Shown piece by piece: positions 54,401 to 64,000 of a DNA stretch of 64,000 nt. The stretch is from Oopsacas minuta (Eukaryota; Porifera; Hexactinellida; Lyssacinosida; Leucopsacidae). Position 1 is the stretch's first letter; each line of letters opens with the position of its first letter. Both the position numbers and the translations under genes were made by a program. The notes under the pieces are model-generated. The model ran no database searches. It was given only the letters and a program-made list of their open reading frames with translations, and was not told the DNA's origin. The stretch spans positions 310,001 to 374,000 of the forward strand of contig JAKMXF010000298.1 in assembly GCA_024704765.1 (NCBI GenBank), given 5' to 3'.

Positions 54401-55127
54401 TTTGGAACAGTTCGTTCAATTCTCAGAGTTGAAAGAAAAGTTACTGAAGAGACGAGGAGAAGTCGACAAGAGCTCAACTGCTATTGAAGACATGATTAAA
54501 GTGTTAGAGCTCAGGAAGTACGAAGCTATCCTGAACACTTTCAAACAGGTCTCTCGGTTTTTCACAGAAGTTTTCCAAGAATTGGTACCCAGTGGAACTG
54601 CGAAACTTCGCATGAGACATGAAGTAGAGACTACAGGAAGTGCACAGAGTGGAGATACACCTATGGATACTACTGGGTTCAGCTCACAGGCCTCAGAACC
54701 TGCTGGGGGTGGTCCTACCCCTACCATGGTTGAGAAGCTTGTGGGAGTTAGTATAGAAGTCTCATTCAGCGGAAAAGCTAACGAAACTCGCGAAATTCAA
54801 CAGCTCTCAGGTGGACAGAAAAGTTTAGTAGCATTGACTTTAATTTTCGCGATCCAAAAATGTGACCCAGCTCCTTTCTACCTCTTTGACGAAATTGACC
54901 AAGCTCTTGACCCTCATCATCGTAAGGCTGTTGCTAACATGATCCGGCGGCTCTCCATGCACGCACAATTTATAACAACCACATTCCGACCTGAGCTACT
55001 AGATGCAGCTGATAAATTCTATGGTGTAACATTCCGCAATAAAGTGTCGCATATAAAAGCTGTTAGCAAGGAGATGGCGACAGATTTCGTGGAAGAAGAC
55101 GTGCAGGTACCCCAAGAGAATACTTGA
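51465..55127 (+). CDS. SMC3: Cohesin subunit SMC3
   Basis: Intronless 1220-residue SMC ATPase, close to the 1217 of human SMC3. The ATG at 51465 is chosen because MHIKQVIIEGFRSYKD aligns with the conserved start; an in-frame TTG upstream is ignored. The N-terminal head has Walker A GRNGSGKSN (32-40). Lys105 and Lys106 (GSKKDSYYLDKK) are the residues acetylated by ESCO to lock cohesion. Two long coiled coils flank the hinge (GLDALHKIVEEQGIRGVYGP to GALTGGYMDRNRSR). The C-terminal head has the signature LSGGQKSLVAL and Walker B FYLFDEIDQALD. It forms the cohesin ring with SMC1 and RAD21. A 3.7-kb uninterrupted reading frame contrasts with the many small exons of neighbouring CFAP91 and NECAP. 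Confidence 0.99.
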   Translation: MHIKQVIIEGFRSYKDQTIIEPFSHMHNVIVGRNGSGKSNFFFAIQFVLSDEFTNMSGEERQQLLHEGSGARVVSAFVEIVFDNSDNRLPIDKDEVGLRRVIGSKKDSYYLDKKHVLKSEVMNLLETAGFSRSNPYYIVKQGRINQIAMAPDTQRLQLLREVAGTRVYDDKKVESEGILKETESSREKISEHLENIEGRLTTLEEETQELREYQKWDKSRRAAEYALYEKELRDANNKLFENEKDKDEFQSFTKHRHHESKEAMDKVDSLERKVRDVKQRIRNATLENQQIQEERAEQVKLRAQLHLDKVDMEQSVCEDESTRNYLRKELDELTGEIERKDGELQEILPQYNDIREREQDLNNDISRNEMRQQELYAKQGRGKQFRTKQERDKWLKKEASAIKKTLNSQTEQRDRLQGEVAQLRATITDTNSDVTGRQGDLEVKRERIDQLSREHTHLKRERDELNNKRKEYWREESGLDQQIHTIREELSKAERGYRSTMSKTTNLGLDALHKIVEEQGIRGVYGPLIENFECVSTDFYTAVEVTAGNRLFHVIVETDEIASNILRMMNRRKLPGELTFLPLNRLLDERIPYTDSNSDDNYPLMDKLKFSQKVYRAVKTVFGKVFLCRDLDVAANIARIHDMDCVTLEGDQVSRKGALTGGYMDRNRSRLQLKRTVWDLKTSLQQEERDVYDVKKKIERIDQEVSSVLSQVQNTETELVQFKEAYERQKMEIRNLIREQQANSKTLSTKESTLISLNSEIAQSEQRLRSTEGEVGTEMLSQLAEWEQNEVETLSEEITRLKNESRKTLKERIFLEQRKLAFENLLVDNLLRRKQEKEQEFEDLRMVNKSVELESLQADYTIIETRLAETDARMGEVGGQQQELLEQQKQFENELEEWKAKEKEMNDIITEDSKQMDKLANKKSLLLKKKEEAQRKMREIGTLPEGHQQYQGLRTKELWNRVQKCNSELKKYSHVNKKALEQFVQFSELKEKLLKRRGEVDKSSTAIEDMIKVLELRKYEAILNTFKQVSRFFTEVFQELVPSGTAKLRMRHEVETTGSAQSGDTPMDTTGFSSQASEPAGGGPTPTMVEKLVGVSIEVSFSGKANETREIQQLSGGQKSLVALTLIFAIQKCDPAPFYLFDEIDQALDPHHRKAVANMIRRLSMHAQFITTTFRPELLDAADKFYGVTFRNKVSHIKAVSKEMATDFVEEDVQVPQENT

Positions 55128-55281
55128 AAGGTTGTGATTAATATTACACATTGATTAGCTCCGATCTCATCAATTATTATTATCATTGTTTACGAATTAA
55201 ATCTTCTTCCAAATTATAAAATAGTGAATCGAGGCAGAAAAACATTTTTTGCCCAAACTGACCCATAATAGACTACTACAT

Positions 55282-55448
55282 CAGTTCTCAACCTTTTTCA
55301 CTCTTGGACCCCCTGTACTGATTTCAATACATTCTGTGGACGGTGGACCCCTCCCTAATACTGCAATACAATTTTTGAGATCCTGTGGACCCCTACTATC
55401 GTCTCTGGAACGCTAAAGGGTCCATATACCCCATGTTGTGAAACGCTG
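55282..55448. repeat. hAT-type MITE
   Basis: Starts CAGTTCTCAACCTTTTTCAC and ends CATGTTGTGAAACGCTG, with GGACCCC and GGGTCCATATACCCC inside. Lies in the 470-base space between SMC3 and CFAP91, which also carries a segment near 55482-55555 related to the inverted-repeat element at 4028-4124. Confidence 0.75.
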
Positions 55449-55597
55449 CAATAGTAATTAAAAATTCTCTGTCTTGTGACCGCTCAAATGTACGTAACGT
55501 AAGATTCCCTATATTTGACCTCCTCCCCTATGTCACGCTCTTTGACCGTTTTGAATACAAAAACTTTGCATACTATTCCATATTCCTGTTATTTAGC

Positions 55598-58500
55598 ATG
55601 GCCAGTATAGACCAGACACAAACTCAGACACTCAATTTCTCAACACGTCCCACTCAAGCAGAACGTCCCTACGACTTCATCTATGACCCCGTACACACCC
55701 TATCAAGTGAGGTGGATTATACCCGTGCCTCCTATAAGACTCAAGCTGATCCAACTCGTATACAGAGGGTCCCAATATATAAAACCATGTTCAGCTGTCT
55801 TACACACAAACCCAAACAAACGCTACGACTCAATCAAGTTGATCCTATCCCTCCTTTTATAGCTAGAGGATGGAGAGGACAGATGAATCTAGCTAGAGAA
55901 CAGCTGGCCTACGTCACTAAAACTAACTATATGCCTGATGTACAGATCCCAGAGAAATCTCACCAGGTTGCTCAGGTAATATGAAGACACATATGACGTC
56001 ACTATGAATTTTTATATCTTATTCCACGAATTTAGGTTGAAGGGCTGGATCGCTACAAGTTCTTCCGGCGCCCAATAATACCATTTCTCCAGAAGCTACC
56101 TCCTTATGTGGTCCTTGCACCTGTGTCCCGACCAGAGGCTGAAATGGCTACAGCTGTTCCCGCTGTGATGGAGGGACCACCTACTACAAAGACAATACAC
56201 ACACAGACGGATTATAGAGAGAGTGAGACACAGACTGATCCCTGGTCTTCTGAATACGTCTTACAGCCAGGTTTCTATTCATAATAATACCACGTTTTTA
56301 CGATATTTCCTGGATTTTCAAATTTTCTAGGATTTCTCGTTAATCCCCCTATTCAACCCGAAATATCCAAGAATATAGAAAATGGGAAATTTCCCGAGGT
56401 TTCAATACTTTCCACTGGATAAAATAAGACGTGAATCCGGGTATGAGATACATCAAATATGCTGTTAATATATTAGGTACTCAGCCAGAGCTATTGTCAA
56501 TTGCTCACCTATGCTGGAACAAGGGTCTTCCTGGGAGACTAGCTGAGGTAGAAATGGTAGAGAGAGCTAGAGCTAAGCGTGCATGGGAAAAGACGCTTCC
56601 TTCACTGAGTGACGTCACACAATTACAGCAGAGATTAAAGATGATGCAGGAACAGGAGGCTAAGGAATGGGCATGGAGGGAAGGGGAAATTCAGAAAACA
56701 CAGAAAGAACGTTTGGTGGTGAGTAAGAACATTACAAATCTCCGAGGGTGATCACTGGATACTCATGACAACCTATGGTTATCCGGTAGAGCCCCAGCAA
56801 TTTGTATTTACAAAGATTAACATGATGACGTCATATCCTCCTCGTAACCACGTTTTGAAATGTCTTTCTATATCAGGTTCTAAAGAAGATGCTACAACAG
56901 AGGGAAAGTGACATAACAGCTATCAATGATAAACGACTGGAACATCTCTGGAATAAGAAACAAGCAGAGAAAGATAGACAAGTAAAACAGCTGAGAACGA
57001 AGCATGTCAAAGCTCTGAGGAAACTGAATGAAAAGAGAAAGCATGTAGAAGGTAAGCTGAAAAGGCGTGATGTTATAAATGAATATTTTGACCATGGATC
57101 ACAAGTGTATGCACCTCAAACACGTATTGGACAGTTCATGGATATTCGATCTGAACAATTCAAGGTTGGTTTCTACCCACTATATCCAATAAATTTTGTA
57201 TGGGGTATACTGTAGATAGGAACAAGAATCAACGAACAAATTCAACCGTAGTACAGCACTCATATGTTTAACATGATCAGTCGCTAATATATTAATGATT
57301 ATCTAATTCCAAAGGTAAGAAGCAAACATCTGAACACATATGCAGGGCTCAACGAGATGGAGATAACTCTACCACGCGGTGCTCTACATCCCAAAACAAG
57401 AGCTCCTGAAAAAGACACTATGCCATTCGGATCTAAGGCCAACAGAGAGGAGAGGAGAGCTAAGGTTAGAACTGTTAATAAGCTTGCCTAAGTTTACAGT
57501 GTACGTATTTTGGGTTAATCAGTATGAACGCAAAGAGAGTAAGAGACCCTGGGAATCTATACTACAATAGTTTTCAAATGTAAAATATTAAATTCTTCAA
57601 ATTCAATTAACTAACAGGGAATGCAACAAAATTTGATATCATCACTGAAATCGGCCAAATTATTTTCGCAGTGAAAATATAATATCACTGTAATTAGATT
57701 CTGGACAGCGTACATGATGAGATTCAGAGGGAGAGAGAGCTTAAAATGAACCCAGAACCTCCTAAACCTCTCCGTCTCTTAGAGAAGGTAGAGAAACCGA
57801 TACCCAGACCTCCTACACCTACGATAGACGCACCAGATGAGGGAATAGAAGAGGAAGAATTAAGTATTGTACTGATACAACAGCTCCTGAGAGGTAGGTC
57901 AGTACAACTAAAGATGAAAGAAGGGAAGAGAAGACGATTAGAGTTGATCAGAGAACTGAGAGCTAGTCATGCCCTGCAGGAGGCTGAGCAGAAATTGAAA
58001 TCAGAGGAGAAGAAGCAGGTATACTTTATTTTTACCGTACAGTCAACTCCCGTTATGTCGAAATAACCTGTTTATATCCAAATCTGAATTGTTGTACAAA
58101 TATTGTCCCAAACCGTCATAGTAATATAAATTCCACCGATTATTGAACTCCAGTTATATCCAAGTAATTATCGCAGTCCTTTAAGCTTCGATAAAACAGG
58201 AGTTGACTGTATTTTAATATTCAATATAATGTTTAATGGGAATTTATGAAGCATCCAAAATGCAGGTGCTTATATAATCCTCTAAAATCTCTTATTAGTT
58301 GATTATATTTGTTAGATCGAGTTATTACAAAAGACAGAAGAGTCAACAAAGCGCAAGGCTTCCTTACTACAAGCTGGATTAGAAATACAAACCATGGATG
58401 AGCTGGGATGTCAGCTCGATTTCCTCAGCAAAGAATTAGTACGACTACAAGAAGAAAGGAGAATACAAGCATTTGTAATGCTAGCAGAGAGAGAAAGGAG

Positions 58501-59092
58501 AATGAGGGAAGCTGAGGAAAGTGGAAGGAGACAGACAGAGGAGAGGAGACGCAGAACCGAAGATGAGATGATTAAACAGATAATGAAGGTACATCAGAAT
58601 ACAGTAGATAGTTATCTTGAGGATATAATTATGTCATCAGTAAATGAAACAGCTGATGAGAAGGCTAGAGAGAGAATACAACAGCTGTCTAAGCAGGTAA
58701 TACATTATGTACAGAAAGCATAGATTATTAATTGTATTCAAGGCTATTCGGCTAAATATAACTATTCCCAAAATAAAATATCAATTTTCTCGTTTTAGAT
58801 AACAATAAATTATTTGGATATTCTGATCCCTTATAAATATACTTTATAGGTAAATCAAACAGCACACGAGTTCGAGAAAGATCGCAGTGACCTAGACGGA
58901 TCAGAGCTTGTAGCAGATCTACTACACACATTCCTCCTTCCTGAGGTAGAGAAATTCACGATTAGAGAGAGAGTACGTCTGTCTCAAAGGAAACATTTAG
59001 TAGCAGCACATCAAGCACTGTATGGAGAAACTAAGGAAATAATGGATGAAGAGTATGACGTGGTAACCCGAGATGAAAATCAAGTGATTTGA
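55598..59092 (+). CDS. CFAP91: Cilia- and flagella-associated protein 91 (MAATS1/FAP91)
   Basis: Eight exons, 55598-55975, 56036-56270, 56477-56718, 56877-57164, 57315-57464, 57698-58018, 58316-58696 and 58850-59092, join in phase to give 745 residues (767 in human). CFAP91 sits at the base of axonemal radial spokes and the calmodulin- and spoke-associated complex. Family strips are DRYKFFRRPIIPFLQKLPPY, TDYRESETQTDPWSSEYV, a region rich in coiled coil (RARAKRAWEKTLPSLSDV, KKQAEKDRQVKQLRTKHVKA), ALHPKTRAPEK and the C-terminal EVEKFTIRERVRLSQRKHLV. Its presence implies motile cilia or flagella. The intron before exon 7 contains a complete family A MITE. Confidence 0.9.
58040..58209. repeat. 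Family A MITE with TA duplication in a CFAP91 intron
   Basis: Starts CAGTCAACTCCCGTTATGTC and ends CGATAAAACAGGAGTTGACT then G, flanked by TA on both sides. 170 bp. Confidence 0.85.
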
Positions 59093-59492
59093 CATCCCGC
59101 ACTTACAAAACTGTGTTGAGTGTATGTACACATGCGAATTTTCACACCTTTGAAAGTAATACATGTGCTCTACATATCATTTATGTATTATTGTCAATTT
59201 ATTATTTGATTATTTATCTCAATATTTGGGTATTTTTCCAATTACAGTACAACCTCGATAAACGGTAAAATTTACAACTTGCAATTCCATGAAAAGTTCA
59301 TTTGACGTTAGTCATAGGATTACGTCATTATATTTGTGGAAAAAAAAGCTATAATTTTCACATAAACTCAAAGGAAAATCGATAATAGGCTAATACAATA
59401 TTTAATATTAACAAACAATACTATATACTATAGATCTAGCAAAAAAATTATTATTTTAAATAAGAACATTTATCTAATACAGTAGTTGAAAT
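59093..59492. other. Intergenic, CFAP91/NECAP
   Basis: 400 AT-rich bases between tandem plus-strand genes. A pogo-like phrase (ACAGTACAACCTCGATAAAC) begins near 59246 without a clear second end. No gene seen. Confidence 0.45.
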
Positions 59493-62196
59493 ATGGATTA
59501 TGAACGTGTACTGTTAGTGAAACCTACTGTATCTGTGTTTCTGAATATCCCTTCAAGTGGAGGAGGAAGAGGACACAGGTTAGTATAATATAGTAATAAT
59601 TATTAACGATTTCCCTTAAGCCATTCAAATGTTAACTGTTTCTGCCCAATTCTCCGTTTAAGAGGCTTTTGTATGGACTAGGTATTCGCGCGATTGATTT
59701 TTCAATCAGTTCCAGAAGTTCCCCGTGTGTGGAGTTCACGCCATACAAATTATATTATATAAATATTTATGTTTGTGAGTACGTAGGGCAGATCATTGGG
59801 ACCTTACAAAGCCTTCTTGGGTAGGAAGAATTAGGTTATGTACGTATGGACCTAAATGTGTTATCAAACTAGAAGAAAAGACTTCAGGTAATATACAAGA
59901 TTCATAATAATATTCCGTACGGTTTTTATTGTGTTTGTTAGGTGAACTATTCGCTGAGTGTCCAGTAGACAGCTATCCATCTACTACTATTGATCCTGTT
60001 ATTGATAGCAGTAGGTATTTTGTGGTGAAGATCGTTAATGGAATGGGTAAGTTAATTCACTTCTGTATATTTTACAAAACAATTCAGAGACTATACCGAT
60101 TAAGCTTGGGCATCCAGTTAATCGGGTCAAAATGGCCTGGTCCCGAAGTGGCCCTATTAATCGTAGCCTACTGTATGCTAGCTCCATGTACGGTGTATAT
60201 ATATACAGTCAGGGGACAAAAGTATTCGACCACACAAATATATTGTCATAAATTGTATACTCTTTCCCGCTCCTATATATTGTGTAGTCTATATTCGTAG
60301 CTGCTATCTAGTAATTTGTATAGAATAACATATGTTTTCAAGAATTTCAAAAAAATATTTTAGATTGACACTTTCTGAAGGTGTTAATTATTAATAATTA
60401 TTAATAATTATTAGATAATTATTGATAATCAAAATATGTGGTAATTCAAAACCTATTAAGAATCTATAATTTCTGACTTGATATTTGAATTCTACGTAGG
60501 CGAGTTACCCCAGATTGAAATTTCCAATCGGATTGAACAATTTTTACCAGAGTTATAGATGAATTTCAATTTTGTGCCATTTGTGCCACCTTTTGCCCAA
60601 GGTGGCACAAGTGGCCGCTACCAAGAGGTTATTTTGGAATTCAAGGGTTAGCATAGTCATATCATTCGAAAATATTACTTCGACTTATTCCTCCTAACCC
60701 TAGTTGATTTCCTTGTAGTGGCGCTTTTTCCTGCCACCTGTGCCACTTTTTGAAAAAGTGGCACAAGTGGGACAAATTGAAATTCTTTTATAACTCTGGT
60801 AAAATTGTTCAATCCGATTGGAAATTTCAATCTGGGGTAACTCGCCTACGTAGAATTCAAATATCAAGTCAGAAATTATAGATTCTTAATAGGTTTTGAA
60901 TTACCACATATTTTGATTATCAATAATTATCTAACAATTATTGATAATTAACACCTTCAAAAAGTGTCAATCTAAAATATTTTTTTGAAATTCTTGAAAA
61001 ACATATGTTATTCTATACAAATTAGTAGATAGCAGCTACGAATATAGACTACACAATATATAGGAGCGGGAAAGAGTATACAATTTATGACAATATATTT
61101 GTGTGGTCGAATACTTTTGTCCCTTGACTGTATATAATCTTTAGAACATGCATTTGTTGGAATGGGATTTGATGATAGAGCTGATTCATTCGATTTACGA
61201 GTTACATTACAAGAACATTTTAGGTAAATATTAAAGCTATAATCGTGTCTCATTATACTTAATTATATTTAAATTTATTGTGTAAAGGCAAATACAGAAA
61301 GAACTTGAAATAAAACAAGAAGAAGATTGTCCTATACCTTCAAAAGATTATAGCCTTAAAGAAGGACAGTCAATTAGAATAGAGTTTAAGGTTAATAACT
61401 TGCGTTGATGGAAATAGTCGTGGTGAATGGTCTCACGGAAAAAATTCTTCGTTGTTCTAGTTCATTTTGAGAAACTCCTGACTTGGTTGGAGTGGGGATT
61501 ACTCTGGTCCGCGACGAATCTTCAGCAGGCCAATTTACCTGTGACCAACTTTCTACTATTTGATTACTTGTTTGTTTACCATTCGCTTCGGTGATTTATA
61601 TATTACGTATTATGATAGGGATTTAAGAAAACAACAACAGACGAGGATACAACCAAACAAGAACCTGTAAAAGTTGGTACAGCAGGTAAGGTATTCTCGT
61701 ATTATGTTAATGCATATGTATGGCTAATGTATAATTTACATCTGTATAATATTTTGTAGTTAAAATGAGTGGTGGAATGATACTACCACCTCCTACAGCT
61801 AAGAAGATAACTACACCTCAACAAGTACAATCACAACCTAAGAGTATACCTGCTCCACTTATATCATCAGATAACAAGTTAGTAGAATACAATTTTAAAG
61901 TTTAATAATAGTAGCAAATTGGAACAAAATTGCAATGATTGAGATACAGTCAACTTCCGTTATACTGAAGCTCAAGGAACCGCAATAATGACTGCGATAT
62001 AACCGATTATATATATGTTACTTCAACGGTTTGTGACCATATTTGTACAATTTCAGACTTCGATCTAAGCGGGTGTTTCGATCTAACGGGGAGTTGACTG
62101 TACTTATTTGACTAATATATTTATTCTAGAACTCAAGCTAAACCAGATGAAGATCCTTTCCAGGTTGATTCAGGAAGTGCATGGGTTAAGTTCTGA
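59493..62196 (+). CDS. NECAP: NECAP, adaptin-ear-binding clathrin coat protein
   Basis: Eight exons, 59493-59578, 59787-59887, 59942-60046, 61145-61223, 61288-61390, 61619-61685, 61760-61877 and 62130-62196, join in phase to give 241 residues. The N-terminal PH-like domain reads MDYERVLLVKPTVSVFLNIP, then WDLTKPSWVGRIRL, VIKLEEKTSGELFAECPVDS, SSRYFVVKIVNG, HAFVGMGFDDRADSFDLRVT and QEHF, as in NECAP1/2. The linker is Pro-rich. The last residues AWVKF form the WVxF motif by which NECAP binds the AP-2 alpha ear. It acts in clathrin-mediated endocytosis by controlling AP-2 activation. Intron 3 is over 1 kb only because a 925-bp fold-back transposon sits in it; intron 7 holds a family A MITE. Confidence 0.95.
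60090..60185. repeat. Dispersed repeat fragment, CCACTTCGGGACCAGG family
   Basis: Reverse complement shares CACTTCGGGACCAGG and CCGATTAACTGGA with 15735-15810. A CAGTAGGCTACGATTAAT-like end abuts the fold-back element. Probably another short DNA-transposon remnant. Confidence 0.5.
60206..61130. mobile_element. Fold-back DNA transposon with about 350-bp terminal inverted repeats
   Basis: The element begins CAGTCAGGGGACAAAAGTAT and ends ATACTTTTGTCCCTTGACTG, with TA flanking both ends. The arms (about 60206-60558 and 60778-61130) are inverted copies with only a few mismatches and small indels. The centre of about 220 bases includes GTGCCACCTTTTGCCCAAGG and further GGCACAAGTGG motifs that also pair partly. 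There is no transposase. Ends and TA target are Tc1/mariner-like. It interrupts a NECAP intron without touching the splice sites. Confidence 0.92.
61947..62100. repeat. Family A MITE in a NECAP intron
   Basis: Starts CAGTCAACTTCCGTTATACT and ends CGATCTAACGGGGAGTTGAC then TG, with TA on both sides. Orientation is reversed relative to the copy at 58040. Confidence 0.85.
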
Positions 62197-62915
62197 ATCT
62201 TTACAGCATTGAAGAATTGTAATATATTAATAAGCTATTTTTAGCATACAGTTCTTAGAGATGATTATTGCATTGTTATTATTATAATGGTACACACGTA
62301 TATTGAATTGTTCTTTTAATTATGATCTTGGCTATTATTTATCAATAATTTGGTAAGGAAGAATATGCTATTACGTATTATATCTAAATATGACATTACA
62401 ATAAACAGGAAATAACTAAAAGGTTTGACTACATTTGAAGTCTCGTTTTATAGTCAAATTTTTCAGAAATTTCCGCCCTAAGTTCCACGTTTTGTGCAAT
62501 AATTCCGAGTTTCACTTTATACAGTGGAACCTGCATAAACCGACATCTGTACCCTGTACAATCCGTAAGACCTCTATAATCCGAAACTGTTTCTGATATG
62601 AAATAGCTTCCGACAATACACATTCACCCGCTTAATCCGATGTCGGTTTATGCAGGTTCCACTGTAAGTGAGCATACAAGTTTATCCACGGGCAGGCCAA
62701 ATCATTGAAAACATAGATTTCTATGTTCAGGCTTACAGAAATATTTTAAAATAATAATTGGAAAATTGTGTATTTAAGCAAAAACAGCTAAAATATAGAA
62801 AATATAGAAGAAAAACTTCCCACAAACAGCAGGCAAGCTAGTAATCAAAGATACAAACAATATTGTTTCAAATAGTCACTACACAACAAAAAAACAAAAA
62901 TACAAACTACAATAT
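62197..62915. other. Convergent intergenic region, NECAP/TTC17-like
   Basis: About 720 bases with both 3' ends and a pogo-like MITE at 62522-62664. No gene seen. Confidence 0.5.
62522..62664. mobile_element. Pogo/Tigger-like MITE with near-perfect TIRs
   Basis: Both ends read CAGTGGAACCTGCATAAACC inward, continuing GACATC, and both flanks are TA. 143 bp, no coding capacity. Long identical termini suggest a fairly recent insertion. Confidence 0.9.
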
Positions 62916-64000
62916 CTATTTCCCAGTTTTCTTGTATACACTATTCACTTTTCTATTCTTACCATTCGCGACCTTATGATTTTGAGTTATCAAATCCAAT
63001 TGAGCTTGTGCTAATAGAAATTCCTCATCAGGGGGTATACTATTAAGTGTATAGACAATACACAATACAGATAGTGCGAGGATTATTATGAATATCAGCG
63101 TATAAGGATTTGAAGTTCGTTCCTCAGTAGCTGTAATTCTTTTCAAAGCTAGGTCTGATAATTCAAAGCTAGGATTAAGTCTGTGTGCATGATCATAGTG
63201 TATACGAGCTTCTTGTAGCTTGCCCATTGATTCTAGTACCTACAATAGTTCAACAACTGTACAATGAAACTATGTTTATACGAACACAGTTAATACGAAT
63301 TCCACTGTAATTAGTATTTGGGATCGTCCGAATATTACTGAATATGTTTAATGGCTTGTTTCGGTATACAGTAGAGTTCTCTTATTAGCACGTCATATTT
63401 TGTACAAATAGCCCTTGCTATTAGAAGGATTATTTCCAATACACTCGTAGCTATATGTACAGAAAAAAATTGCTATTCTTACCTCTCCAAGTGTGAAGTG
63501 CTGTAACCATGAATTCTGTTCAGGAGATTGTACTTGTAAGGATATCTTAGCCAGATAAGCTGCATCATTCTGATAGTTAAGGTTATATAGAACTCTAGCT
63601 AGATTCAGTAGTACATCTGCATTATCAGTTTTACGTGAAAGAGCTTTACGAAAGCATTCAATAGCTAGATACGTGTTACCACGGATTCTCCAGTAGTTAC
63701 CTACTTGATTCAGTATATTGCTGGTTAGCGGTTTCTATAAGAAGTATAAGTTTCAATTAATCGTTAAATTTAGTATACCCTACAAAACATGTGAATAGCT
63801 CCTTGATTGGCCCAACATCCCTAGATGTGGTTAATAATATTTAAATAATATAATTTACTCTTTTCATTTCTTCCTTAAGATTCCTCTCAACTTTTCGTAA
63901 AGTTTCTTCATTACTTTCAAGAGAGTTTTCTTTCTTAAATATCATAATCACGTCAGGTTCAGGATAAGGAGGATGTTCTCTGCGCTTTTTAACACCTTCC
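62916..64000 (-). CDS. TPR protein with C-terminal membrane segment, TTC17-like (N-terminus outside window)
   Basis: Three exons join in phase: 64000-63859 (continues beyond the window), 63734-63483 and 63239-62916. Tetratricopeptide repeats are visible in ILNQVGNYWRIRGNTYLAIE, CFRKALSRK, ADVLLNLARVLYNLNYQNDA, LQHFTLGEVLESMGKLQEAR and YDHAHRLNPSFELSDLAL. The pattern YWR..AI.C..AL and FTLG resembles TTC17. After the repeats comes a hydrophobic span (YTLIFIIILALSVLCIVYTL, about 20 residues) and a basic tail ending KKTGK, suggesting a tail-anchored or single-pass membrane protein. Human TTC17 is not known to end this way, so orthology is uncertain. The intron 63240-63482 contains two pogo-like repeat fragments. 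Confidence 0.7.

Noticed and set aside
59929-60300. 123-residue reading frame on the plus strand
   Set aside because: Begins as a NECAP exon, then runs through the intron and into the fold-back element; only 59942-60046 is coding.

Overview
The window is AT-rich nuclear DNA from an animal. Most genes carry spliceosomal introns with GT/AG boundaries, and exon joins could be checked by reading phase. A zf-nanos gene (nanos is known only from animals), a FERM-PDZ-PTP phosphatase, SMC3, NECAP and a ciliary CFAP91 together point to a metazoan with ciliated cells. Gene density (about 24 genes in 64 kb), short introns and many intronless genes suggest a compact genome such as that of an early-branching animal (a sponge, for example). 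The sequence alone does not prove that placement.

Layout, left to right: a PTPN3/4-type phosphatase (minus, 1-5356, C-terminus outside the window); a macro-domain protein (minus, 5524-6228); a large intronless kinase joined to a C-terminal FIP200/ATG11 claw-like domain (minus, 7176-9512); a SEPT6-group septin (plus, 10409-11623); RANBP9/10 (plus, 12413-13789); a broken coiled-coil/NHL gene (14146-15353); SCPx with a peroxisomal SKL end (plus, 16106-18103); a five-exon SUZ-domain protein (minus, 18141-19208); PEX7 and POP5 (plus, 19658-21374); casein kinase 1 gamma and CHTF18 (minus, 21744-26305); nanos in three exons (plus, 28828-31213); a HEAT-repeat protein (minus, 32391-34965); TFIIH subunit GTF2H5 (minus, 35489-35743); a five-exon R-SNARE of the VAMP family (minus, 36133-37112); HMG-CoA lyase (minus, 39230-40418); DYRK1 (minus, 42676-49282) with one unusually long intron; SMC3 (plus, 51465-55127); CFAP91 in eight exons (plus, 55598-59092); NECAP in eight exons (plus, 59493-62196); and a TTC17-like TPR protein (minus, 62916 to the edge).

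The spaces between genes and many introns hold short non-autonomous DNA transposons. These are a pogo/Tigger-like family with ends CAGTCAACTCCCGTTATA (about ten copies), related families with ends CAGTGGAACCT, two hAT-type families (two insertions keep perfect 8-bp target duplications), and a 925-bp fold-back element with arms of about 350 bp inside a NECAP intron.

Most genes are single-copy housekeeping genes and do not form one system. The most unusual item is the TBK1/ULK-like kinase with a claw-like C-terminus: two parts of the autophagy-initiation machinery that are normally on separate proteins may be joined in one chain. Other points of interest are a cluster of AWCAGCTGWT sites in the long DYRK1 intron, a pair of unexplained repeats of about 205 bp flanking the DYRK1 region, and a recognisable NOT1-interacting motif in nanos.
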